Part shown: positions 25,110-36,300 of the stretch, in pieces
How the letters are laid out: every line of letters begins with the position of its first letter
Position numbering within the stretch: position 1 is the first letter of the stretch
Assembly: GCF_040954835.1 (NCBI RefSeq)
Contig: NC_090700.1
Location: forward strand, 20,563,501 to 20,627,500
Origin: Lepisosteus oculatus
Taxonomy: Eukaryota; Chordata; Actinopteri; Semionotiformes; Lepisosteidae
Reading direction: 5' to 3'
DNA: 64,000 bases
Position numbers and translations under genes: made by a program
Notes under the pieces: model-generated
Database searches by the model: none
Told to the model about the DNA's origin: nothing
What the model saw: the letters and a program-made list of their open reading frames with translations, nothing else

Positions 25110-25800
25110 GTCCTGACAGGCTTCTCAGTGCCTGCTGATGAGAAGCATCTCCATAATATGATGCTGCCACCAGCATAAACAGTTTCTATGGTGCTTCGCT
25201 TTAAGACCAAAGCCTTCCACAGCTTGTCTGCAATACTTCTCATATGAGATTTAATATGTTTTTTTATTTAAGGCTTCTTTTCTTGCACTTAACTATACAG
25301 GACAGCTTTGTGTAAGGACCACAAACAAGGATATTGTTAAGGAAAGAACAGTTCCCCCTCAGAAGGAGAATTTTGGACATTTTTCAATGACACCCTCAGT
25401 TTCTCTAATTATTTTCCTGCTTGCCTGACTGCTTAGGTTGGAAAGGAGACCTGATATACAGTAGGCTATGTCTGTGTTGTACATGGTGCACATTCCTTTA
25501 TTTAATGATGGACTTCTTTGTAAAAGGGACGAGTACACTTCTTCTGATCTGGGCCTTTCTACCACATTATCCCGGACTTGTTTGGAAAGCTCCTTGGTGT
25601 TCATGGTCAATTTGTAGTATGACTATGTGAGTTGTGGTCTGAGATTCAATATCTGTCCAAGGAATGTGCAGACATATGCATTTACTTTGAAGTCACTTTG
25701 ATTTTACTTTGAAGAACCACTTTGATTACACATGGACAAAGACCGTTACACTCATCCTGTGACTTTAAAAGTTATTAATTTACACCTCAATACTGCCTAT
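25110..25800 (-). mobile_element. Tc1/mariner-type DNA transposon remnant
   Basis: On the minus strand, 25120-25177 translates to a decayed form of the Tc1 transposase segment normally read as GGSIMLWGCFSAAGTG (here about AGGSIILWRCFSSAGTE), part of the DDE catalytic core. Lower-identity sequence typical of the Tc1 5' coding and leader region follows on the minus strand up to about 25800 (for example the minus-strand match to the KELSKQVRD/N-terminal block at 25570-25610). Frames are broken, inverted repeats are not visible, and the ends are approximate. Confidence 0.55.
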
Positions 25801-27016
25801 TTCTGCAGGTGTCCTGGTCGTGGTCCTGTCGGTGGAAGTGAAAGCTAACACTCCCTCTCCCAGCTAGCCTGATGGCATTCTACAGCCTCTGAATTTCTCT
25901 CCCAATCTTTTCCACCTGTGTCCTTGGCCCCTGCCTACTGACCCAAATATTGTCCTCAGAAGAAATGGCTTGTATCCACCTGTCTTTGTGAAATGTCTCC
26001 CATTCCTCTTTTGGATTCCTCATCATTATTTTAATTTTGGGAGTTCTGTTCTCTACGTTCTGTTCACCTCCTTGTTAAAAAGTGATATTCAGTAACTTCT
26101 TCACCACTCTCACTCAAAACAATTGTCTTGGGAAAAAAAGCATTGTGACTTGCAATTTACACTCTCACGGTGTCTCAGGGCGCTCCTTCTCTGTCCTGTC
26201 CCTGGTTTCCGGTCTGCTGTCCTTCCTGTCCCTCTCTTCCTTGGGCTATATATTTCTGGGTCTTGCACTCTGTCCTCGCTCACCATTGATGTTTGGATGT
26301 CCTGAGACCCGCCTAGCACCAGGGCGCCCCACGTCCGCTCCCTGAGGGCATAGGTTTCTATACGACATTCCTGAACTCTTTGCACTATGAGCCCGGGCCT
26401 TTTTCCCGTCTCGCCGCTACGCATATGGGTCTTTTTCTGCTCTCCTGCTCCCCACGGTTAGTCCCTTTGGATGTCCGTGACACACGGGAGCTAGCTTGGA
26501 AATGCTACCAAGGCTTCTACTAGACCTTTCATTCCACCCTTTCTAATTCAAACATTGAACTGCTTCCCCATTCATATTTCTCATTTAAACTTTGTAACTC
26601 CGTAACTTAAGACTTTGTCAGTATTATGGGGATCCCCACACACCTTTTGAGGGTTCTGACACTCTTTTATCCCAAAGAGGTTCTTGTTCTCCGAGCCAGA
26701 CTGTATTGAGTGTCTCATGACTAGAACCACCCTGCAGGAAATGGGGCAACATTGATGGTGTTCCAGACACAAGAGCAAAAGCGCCACAGTTCATTGGGAA
26801 TGGCCAGCTCACTGCATCTCAGATGCAGAAGAGAGGATGGCAAGCTGTCCACGAAAGACTCCCGTGGTGTTGTTCTCTTCTGCCTAGGAGTGAAATCTGG
26901 TGGCCAGACTCTCTGGGAAAGGAGGCCACACAGAAGTGGAGGAAGAGAGTCTTTTTTATGATGATGTTATTATTGTCAAGTTATTAATATTATCATTATG
27001 TTACCATGTTATTAGG
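25801..27016. other. No gene seen; one possible non-autonomous element inside
   Basis: Apart from the G/C-rich block noted separately at 26164-26482, this stretch shows no recognisable gene. Confidence 0.4.
26164..26482. mobile_element. Possible non-autonomous element or solo LTR
   Basis: A block of about 320 bases with CpG and G/C content well above its flanks is bracketed by TCACGG (26165-26170) and its complement CCGTGA (26474-26479). Inside is a TATATA string (26247-26252). The boundaries and class are uncertain, and no target duplication was confirmed. Confidence 0.3.
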
Positions 27017-27330
27017 AGCCGTGGTAGCTCAGATGGAAAGGGTGTTGAGCTCCTGACCAGAAGGTCTTGCGTTCAATCCCAGGTAGGGGCAAGCAATGAA
27101 CTGTAGCAAAGACCAGCCTCTGGAGAAGCATGAGGAGGATGGAACCAAGGATGGAGCTGGGCCAGCAGAGACGTGCCAGACTTTCCTCTTCAGTTTTGGA
27201 ATCCTCCAGTTGGCACAGCCCTGGGCAAAGCTCCCCGCCAGAGCATGAGGGAACTGGAAACCAGAAAGGGCTTCACAGAGCAGCGAAGACGTCAATGCCA
27301 GACTGCCAAGCAGAGCACCTGCTATAGTGA
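27017..27330 (+). repeat. tRNA-derived SINE with clear A and B boxes
   Basis: The head GCCGTGGTAGCTCAGATGG, then GAGCTCCTGACCAGAAGGTC and GCGTTCAATCCC have the order and spacing of a tRNA gene, including an anticodon-stem-like region. There is no matching 3' acceptor arm, so it is a tRNA-derived SINE rather than a tRNA gene. A G/C-rich body runs to about 27330 and accounts for the 131-residue minus-strand frame there. Confidence 0.55.
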
Positions 27331-30300
27331 AAGCACCCACTAAAGCCACGTGCTTTGCATCAGCTGTCTCACGGTGATCAAGGCAGAGCAAACTTATGGC
27401 CTCTGGCCACTGAAACTGCAGCATACTCTATCACAAAGACAATGATGCCAGCTGATTCAAATAACATCTCTACTCCATTTTAGTTAGGATTTAAAGGGGA
27501 ACTGCAATGCTCTTTTTGTATTTTGGGGTTAGAAAGAATCAGCATTAAAAAGTGCATTTTAAACCACAGTAACAGTAAAATGTACACAGTAACTTGTAAA
27601 ACCTCCAATTTACATCACAAAATAGATACAATTTGCAGGTACACATAGTAATTCGTGGAAACTGGAATGTGAGTTTGTGACAACATGGTGACTTACTGTA
27701 CAATACTTTCAGAAAGTTCACAATTTTGATCTTAACTGAAAATTCAATTTTTTTTTTGTAATGTCATTGAATTAATGTTATTGTTGGGATTTATAATCCA
27801 GTCTGAAAAATTGGGACTGCAGTTTCCCTTTAACAGAATTACCGAATCAGGATTTTAAACTGAAATTTAAACAACGTTTTGGGAGGAGGTCAAACCCTAA
27901 TCTCACCCACTTGTGCTTACTTTCATATAAAAAGTAATGATTCAGGTTAACCCACTTGCATGTTTCATTCTACTGTACATCCCACTCCCAAGCCATGCAG
28001 CAGCTTCTTGGCTCATTCCTCTTCAAGGGTTGGGGGATTCCTACAGGCGAGTCCTCTTGGACAGGATATAATTCTCTCAGCCAAGCAAACTCTACCTCTA
28101 CTCCATCTTAATTAGCATTTAACTAAATGACTGAAAGATATAAGAATTCCTGAGAAAGCGACAGAAAAATGTATTACAGAAGAAGTTAAAATAATACATT
28201 TGCACTGCATTATAGTACACCAACTATAAAAAATGTCTATAACTTCACAGTAATAAAGGATTCATACTGAAAAAGAATATTGAAGTGCTAAATGAATATT
28301 TCAAGCAGACATTTACAACAGAAGATGTCAATAACATGCCCCAGGTTACAGATTGAGCTCCATCAGGATGGGGTAATTTTAGTTTAACTGGCAATGAGGC
28401 ACTACAGGAACTAGGATGGCTGAAAGAAGATTCATCACTGGTGGTTATTTCCCAGTTGTACTTAAAAAAATGAAGGCTGTTTTGAGCTATTTCATTCTCT
28501 AATATTTTTCTGCTTGTCCTCTGACATACTGTAGTCCTGAGAAGCTTTGGCTAATGACGTTTAGAATGATGCATTGGTTTCACGTTCAGGATAAAATAAT
28601 GGTACCTCTTTATAAATAAGATAGCATTGCCAAATTGTGACCAATTTTTATTTAATTCATTCATTTTAGCAGATGCCAATACCTGACATAGTTTGAACTT
28701 ATGTAGTGAAAATACTACAGGTGCTATTCACAGACCTTGCTACATTGCTTAAGGAATGAGGAAGGCCTAATGACATGACAGGTTCAAGTGGGGAGCTATG
28801 TGAGGGTGCAAGCAGCAAACAATTCCACTCTGCAAAGCAGGGAGAAGGAACAACATCCTGACTGGGGAGGTGTGCTTGAAAGAGGCTTCACAGCAGAAAT
28901 ATTGTTTTTCCTTCATTCATTCTACTTTTCACCAAGGAATTGAACTCTACTTGATTATAGCTTTAAAGCCAGGTTCACCTTCAAGAACCCTCAGGAATAA
29001 ACAACGAACCCCACTGATTCCTGGCCTTTCTCAAGCTGAAAGTAAACCGGAGCATCGGTGTGTGTCTGTGAGTAATCTGTGGGCGATCTGACGTTTTATC
29101 TCGGGGCCGGATCAGCTGATGACAGAGTGACAGAGCAACAGGAGGCATGGAGGAGACTAGGGTGTGGGAGTGGCAGGAGATGATGTTGTGGAGGAAGCCG
29201 TTGTGCTTTGTCAGTCCTGAAAAGGTGCTGAGGATGGAGTGAAAGCTCGGATTATCTCAAGTGCCTCTCAGACAAAAGCACAGCGGGTGGACATGGTCAA
29301 GAGGAGCTGGAGTAAAAATAAACAAAACTGACCTGGAGGATAAAGCTGCAACAAAAACAAAAACTCAGGAAACCTGAAAATGGCAAAAAGGAAGACGGGA
29401 GCAATCACAACACTTCTCCAGGTAGCATCCGAACCTGAATTGGAAGACGTTTGGTCACTCAAGTGTCTTTTTGACGCAATGGAACAGTTCCTGTCATATA
29501 AACACTTGTGGAAATTGAGGCAAAGAAGTTTTGTCATGTGACGCTGGTATGAAAGCACGTGAAAAAAAAACCTTCAGATAGCTACTGTTTAATAAATACA
29601 CTTTTCCAAAGCAAGTAAAAAATTTCCGCATTGGAAATAATATCATCAACAGAACACCAGATAACTGAAATAAAAAGGAAAGCAACTGTGGCCTGAGCAG
29701 CTTTTGCAATATTACTAAAGATCTGTTGACTTTATCATTGTGCTGAAAACCCAATGACATCCTGGTAAATGAAATCATGCAATGCAGCTTGAGGTCACTT
29801 GATGGCAATTTCAAGCAAAATTAATGATTACGGAATATACTGTTGTGTGATTTTTGTTTCTCTTTCTGAATTGATGACAGGTGTACAGCAAACACGGGTG
29901 TGTAAATTTAATGGACTGTCTTTCAAGTTGAGGCCATCATAATGCATGTGCATTGTTCACTTTCCAGTCCTGCAGAACAATGGATTCTTCCATTTATCTG
30001 TAAAATTCCATGACTGGCAACTGCAATGTAGTCTGTCAACCCAACCATGATGTCTCATCACTTAGACCGTGTTCACAATTGATGGCATTAATGGTTGTTC
30101 TCATACTGGTCTGATCAAACTTAACACAGCCAGGCATTGGAACATCTGTCTTTACCATCTTAGTAACCACTTTCAATCAGCCTGAGCTACTGCAAGAGCT
30201 GTCACTGGCACTTAAACCAATTAGAATAGCAGCGTATGATATTCATCTTTAATCTAGTCTACAGCATTAAAAGAACAGTTTGAAAACACATCTTCCAACT

Positions 30301-31148
30301 AAAAGGCTTTCAAGTTTTTGTCTGTTGGCAAAGATTTCCCAATTCCCAGAAACAATATCCAGTTGGATCAAATCTACACCACAGCATTATTTATTAATTA
30401 CATAAATGGAAGGACACACATTTTTTTTCAAGCAGATGTCCATTAATAATAAGAAGCACATACATTTACACTATTCTGTAATGGTTGAAGCATTTGATAT
30501 GCCTTTAAAAGGAATGCTTTGGCTCAAACTAAACATTCAGGTTTCAGATCAACAGAAAGTGTTCTGGTGACTAAAACAGCCATCCTTATAGGGCATTCTT
30601 AATAAAGTCAGTTTTTTTAGTTTAACTGCATTGCACTCATTTAGATAAAATGTAGCAAAATAAAATGTCTCTCTTCCCCTTTTGTAAATAGTTCATCAGT
30701 CTGTGGTAGAAAACAGCTTTGTTCTTTGATTTGTTGACTTCTGGCTGTCGAAGGATTTTCACATCTGACTGACGTAAGTAGCTTGTGGCCTATGACCTTG
30801 GGGGTGTGCCTAGTTTACAGAATGGTACGGGTAGGCTTTTGCCAAATTGAAGTGCTGTGCATTGTACAAGGACAGAGCACAGGGCACAGGGCTGCAGGGC
30901 TTAAACACCAATGTCATTGCTGTCCTCTTGTAGGTAAATAGTCTTTTAAGATATCTTTCCATAAATGGTGTTGTTTACATGACCAGCCTCATTTATACCT
31001 CCTTGTATGAAAGCCATCACTAAAAAAAAAAGCTGCAAAAAGAAAAATATGCACCTGTAGGTCATTTCATGCCAAGTTACTAAAATGGAAAGTAATGAAA
31101 ATGAAAGGAATCTGCAAATTTCAGTGTGTTGGGAATTTTGCACAATTA
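27331..31148. other. No gene seen
   Basis: No supported coding exon. Frames at 28870-29091, 29268-29814 and 30946-31233 lack any family signature. Confidence 0.45.
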
Positions 31149-31441
31149 ACACGGGCAGTGCTGGTTCAGTGGTTAGCATTGCTGCCATACAGCACAGGGG
31201 TCTTGGGTTCAATTCCTGGGGTTCCATTTGCATGCAGTTTGGATGTTTGTCCCATGTTTGATTTTGGATTCCTTCAGATGGTCATTTCTACCCAGTGCAA
31301 AACCTGGTTTGTGTAAAATTGGCCCTGGTATGAGTGTGTGCCCTGTGAACTACCGACAGCCTGTCCTGGCCAGGATTGCACCCATTGCAAGATGGGATAA
31401 GCTCTGGCTCTCCTGCAACCCTGTATTGGATAAAGCAGTCT
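31149..31441 (+). repeat. SINE family A, near full-length copy
   Basis: Head GGCAGTGCTGGTTCAGTGGTT with B box CTTGGGTTCAATTCCTGG, then the AAACCTGGTTTGTGTAAAATTGG region, GACAGCCTGTCCTGG and the 3' block GTATTGGATAAAGCAGTC. Part of the central block is missing. The overlapping frames on both strands are repeat-derived. Confidence 0.75.
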
Positions 31442-32040
31442 CACTTGTAGTATAGGCCTCACCTTTCTCATTCCAAAATCTTCTGATGCTCTCCCAATGG
31501 TTATTTCCAAACTAGAGCTTTGCTTTAAACTGTGAAACTATTAGATTTCACATCACTTACAAAAAATGTAAGCAAATTGCCCAGTGCACTAACTCACTCC
31601 ATTCTCCAGACTCACAGCGAAAACACAGGAATCCTGGATCAGTGGCAGGAGCTTATCGAACAATGAAAACAGTGTGGACGTCATACAAAATCCTCACAAC
31701 ACAGGGCTGATTCAGGCTTAACAATGAGTAAGGAAGGAAAAATTGTGAGGAAAAGTCAGGACTAAAACTGGGAGGCATTTCAAGACATGGAGAACAAGAG
31801 CATTTAGACCTACCCATGTTCTTGAAGTTCACTCCTGGGATGTTCCAAGACAAAGCTAGAAGAGGTTTCTAGATGGATCATCTAATAATCAACCAATGCA
31901 CACCAAATGAACCACTGCATTTCTAACCTTCGCGTATGTGCATTTAAAACTGGACTTAATGTTCTTGCAATTCTCAAATCAAATCATTAAACAGTACTCC
32001 ATATGAAACCAAAGAAAGTGCAAAAAAATTTCAACTCCAC
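31442..32040. other. No gene seen
   Basis: Intergenic sequence downstream of DIABLO with no recognisable feature. Confidence 0.45.
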
Positions 32041-32046
32041 TTTATT
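32041..32046 (-). terminator. Candidate DIABLO polyadenylation signal
   Basis: AATAAA on the minus strand, followed by a T/GT-rich stretch (minus-strand read of 32030-31995). It would give a 3' UTR of about 1.1 kb. Another AATAAA-like site near 32203 could be used instead. Confidence 0.35.
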
Positions 32047-33157
32047 TTTTTCAGAAAAAAAGTTTAAAAATGAAAAAAAACAGATTTCCTAGTGATGAGA
32101 TCATGTTTTAGTAAAATGTGAAAAACTCAAGTTCCGAGTCTTTTACCACAGGAATGTAGAGAAGTGGCTGGAGCGGGGAAATGAAATACAGACGTGAGAC
32201 ATTACTTTATTCTTCACACATGTAAATGTTTCTAACTATTCAATTACACCACAGTATAACACCTTGGCTTAAACCAACTCCCAACACAATTGTAAATAAA
32301 ATATAACTCACACCCAAAAAAGAAACAATTGTTATTTGACTTCCAAACAGAAACTTCACATTTTACAAGTGGTTATGGACCACTTTTTCACAGATAAAAA
32401 AAAATTACAATCACAGAAAGATTAGCCTCGTTTCCACAAGCAGATAATTTTCATGACATACCATGATGTTTTTTCATCTTCTGCATACTGTATCAGAATT
32501 GACTATGCTCCACTAGTTTAAAGCTTTCTGAACAGACCCTTTCCTCAATTAAAGGATGCACATTGTTTCTATCGCCCCGTTTCCTTCAGCCAGGCACTTC
32601 CCAGAGGAAAGACAGTGAATCACTATGTGCACAGAGGTGTTTCCAGTGTAGGCTGTTTGTGTCCACTTCATGGAACTCACCACAACCCGATGAAATCTTT
32701 AAGAAGAAATACCTTTCTTTCCCCAAAACACATAAGTATAACCCTTTCCCCAACAATACTTTAGGGTCCATTTTATTAACCTTGTGAAACATTACCATTT
32801 CCAGAAATGCAAAATCTCTTTTACAGCCACGTAACTATCGTGCCAGAGATTAAAGTCCTAGTCCTTAAACACTAAGCAGACACTTTGGGTGAACTACGCA
32901 GGTTAAGAAAAGCAAACTGCTTTATGTTGGGTGCAATTTACTTTTGTGCCGAGACAAAAGTATTAATTTCAACATTCACAATTTGCTTTTGGATTTAAGC
33001 TGTTTTTCAAATGAAAAAGGTTCATAGTCACATCCAGCTGAATATTTATCTTGCTTACATTTGCAATTAAGCTTTTGTGATTTGTCTATCCAGCAAATAG
33101 GAGATATATGGGCCCTACACTGGCCAGGCCAATGCACTCCATTACTGAAATGCTAGG
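32047..33157 (-). other. diablo: Putative DIABLO 3' UTR
   Basis: Sequence between the DIABLO stop (33158-33160) and the candidate polyadenylation signal. No splice-bounded coding segment or repeat was recognised in it. Its extent is inferred. Confidence 0.4.
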
Positions 33158-33390
33158 CTAGTCTTCTCGGAGGTAGGCCTCGGGAACATCATCCTCTGAA
33201 AGGGCATCTCCTTTCCCAGCTTTCTCAAAGGCTCTGGTGGCTGCAGCTTGCGCCGCAGTTCTCTGGATCTCCTCCACCTTCACTTCAGCCAGCTGCTTCT
33301 CAGCCTCCGAAGAAAGCCGCTTCATTTCTTCTACCTGCGTCTGGGCCATGTTCAGATTGGTGCGTGCCGTGACAGAGGCCTGGTCTGCTC
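33158..33390 (-). CDS. diablo: DIABLO coding exon 6 (last)
   Basis: Starts in [20 protein letters not shown], continues with [20 protein letters not shown] and finishes VPEAYLRED and TAG. The Ala-rich stretch [18 protein letters not shown] before the end differs from the human sequence and adds a few residues. Confidence 0.96.
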
Positions 33391-36300
33391 CTGAAAGACC
33401 AACCATAAACATGGCGCTTGAGCTCTGACAGCCACCCTGTCCTTCCCTTTACACAGTGGAACAAAAGAAAACAAACCACTGTGGCCTGTGTGAGTTCCAC
33501 CTGTCAATGAGATGGATCGTTACAAATTAAGTGTGGGACCATTTACGTGCCAAGAAGACACGTAACACTTATTGGCAACAGAAAACCACTGTCACTTGGA
33601 CAGTGCTATAATACGATATCAGTTTCAAAGAACCTTTAGCTGGAGAGAGATGTCTTTTAATTCTGCTGTCAACAGTTTCTGATACCTTAAGACAGCAACG
33701 TATTTTACAGACTACAAGACTATTTTAAAACTCGTTAATCCACTTTTTTGCTTAGAATTTATTTTTATGTTGGAGCAAGGCTTCGTTTTCTTTTACTCTG
33801 TACAACCAAAATTGAAAAAAAGTTATTTAAAAAATGCTTAAGGAAAAAAAATCATAATGGGAATTTAGTAATCTGCAAAGGATTCTTTTTGTCTACAATG
33901 GAAAAAAACCCAACGTGCTTAATATAATGATTATATAATCAGTAATCTAAAAAGGAAGTACCATTATTTTTTAGAAGGGTTACTGTGTAAAACATGTAAG
34001 AGGAAACTCTCTACACTCTGTCAGTGATGTCACACTCAATTCAGCACTATTCAGACATCTGATCCTGAGTCTGAGTTCAGACGGGAAAAACGCCAACAGA
34101 AATCCTTATTGCTTGTAGGTAGAAGGAAAAATAACGTGGAAATGTAATTTCCATAAAATATCTCACTTTCATTTAGTTATATTTCATTGCTTTTAAATGG
34201 CTAAAATACATATTTTATGTATTTTAGCTGGGCAGAGCGGTGGCACTGTGGCTAAGGATCTGCGCCTGTGGCTGGAAGGTTGGTGGTTCAAATCCCACAG
34301 CTGGCAGGGGATTAACCCTTAACCCCAGCTGCTCCAAGGGCGCCATATAAATGGCTGACCCTGTCCTCTGACCCCCAGCTTCTCTCTCCGGTCTGTGGAC
34401 AAATTCCTAATGCAAGAAATTGTATAAAGTTATCTTATCTTGTTTTTATTACCCCCCAGTTAACCAGTTCCACCTCCTGTTTTCAAAGATAAATCCCCAC
34501 CCACCGAAGGTAAATATCATTGTAGTGAATGTGATTTCATTCTTGACTCCTAAGTTCCTGAATTTGAATCTGGCCATCTGAATGTTAACCCCCTTACAAT
34601 GTTGATTGTTGCTCACTGTTTTTGAGTGTTTAGTTCGAGAGGGCTTATGGAAAAGAACAATTGAGACATCTATACATAGAGCACTGTTCCATACAGCCTG
34701 CACACTGTCACATTAAAGGAGTACCATTATGAAAACTCAAATCAAAGCACACCTGCATTATAGGCAGCCTCAGCAGCCAGCTCTGACAGGTTTATTGCAT
34801 TCATCCAGTTTGATTCAAAGTGTCTGCATGTGTCCAACTTGTCGTTCATCTGCACAGAGGAGACAAAATGACAACCTGAGATTTTCTATCACATCGAGAG
34901 ATAGAAATCAGCCATGGCTGAAGAAATGGGAGGCAAAAACTTTTTTTTGCCTTGTCAGTGGACAAAAAATCAAAACCATAGTTTATGACCTGCAAGAAAT
35001 GAGGCACCTTTATTGTAAAATATAAATAATAAAATAATTTATTATTAATAATAATAACAAATAATAAATAATAATAATAATAACAATATCAATTCTCACT
35101 CCGCTTTTAGTGGATCACTGCGGAAGAGCTTAAAGAATTTCATTGCTTACTTCTCTTTGAATCAAGGTGTTTTTTTGCTTAGAAATCTGCCAACATAATT
35201 TATCTATTACAGCAGGACTCAGGGTCTCCCCAAAGATGACAGGGAATCAACTCAAGATTTGTATGAGGCCCAATGTACTACCGAACTTGCCTGTACACTC
35301 TGAATAAACACATTAAAAACTGTTTTTTTGGAAATTTTGAACACAGGAAGTAGTAATTTAACAATGTGGAATCCTTCTTTGCACATATTAAAGAATAGGC
35401 CAATGGGCTGGGCTTCTTCAAAACAAAGTGGTGAGAATATTTAGACTTGAAATTCAACTGCAAAGAGAATCTGTCGATGGACACCAGCAATTAATTCTTT
35501 ACCCTCAGACGAGGCTGACAAAAAGGAACGCAAAGCCTACCTCCACACGAGCTCCAATTATAACCTGCCAGATGGCATCCTCCTCCGCAGGGGTGAGTTT
35601 ACCAATTGAGTTCATGTAGCGCTTCTGCAGGGCAATCAGCGTGTGCACTGCCTGCAGAGACAGACAAGCCTGCGTCAACACCAGAGAGAGGGATTGCTCC
35701 ATTAGCAGTACAGACTGCCCTGGGCTTTCAGGAATTCATTGCGGAGAACTACCAATAGAGAACAGCAGAAAAACACACTGCAAAGAATTGGCTCTTCCAA
35801 GTACCCCTAGCCCATTGATAACACATGGATGCGACACTTATTTCCACCTCTGTTGTTCTTTTAAATGCAACAGCTGTATGCTTATTAAAACAAAACAGGA
35901 TCAGTGGCCAACACAACAACTGACGTGACTGGACGTCAAATGTTTGCCAATTAACATTCCTTAGATTTCAGTGACATGAAATATGCAAATAGTTTTAGGT
36001 AAAGTACAGCACAAACCAATTCACTAATTTGGAATGTTAAGCTTCAAACAACACATTAACATCTAATTCCTGATCATAATAAATAGATTTGAATGTTACT
36101 TTATGCTGTAATCTTGCATCTTTAACAGGTATTACAAAATTGAACAGATGTCTTATTTATGGATGATGACTGCTCTTTCTGACTATATTATGCTTGATTC
36201 GTCTACCAGTACAATCTTGTCAAGCTTTACGCTCCCTGAAAGTGCTATCGTCGGGAGGATTAAAGCCTCACTACACTCCTGGAGGAGTTCAGCTGCATTC

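Noticed and set aside
27017..27090. Functional tRNA gene
   Set aside because: A and B boxes are present but the acceptor stem does not pair and a SINE body follows.
27029..27424. 131-residue minus-strand frame
   Set aside because: It overlaps a tRNA-derived SINE with clear A and B boxes; the frame is a by-product.
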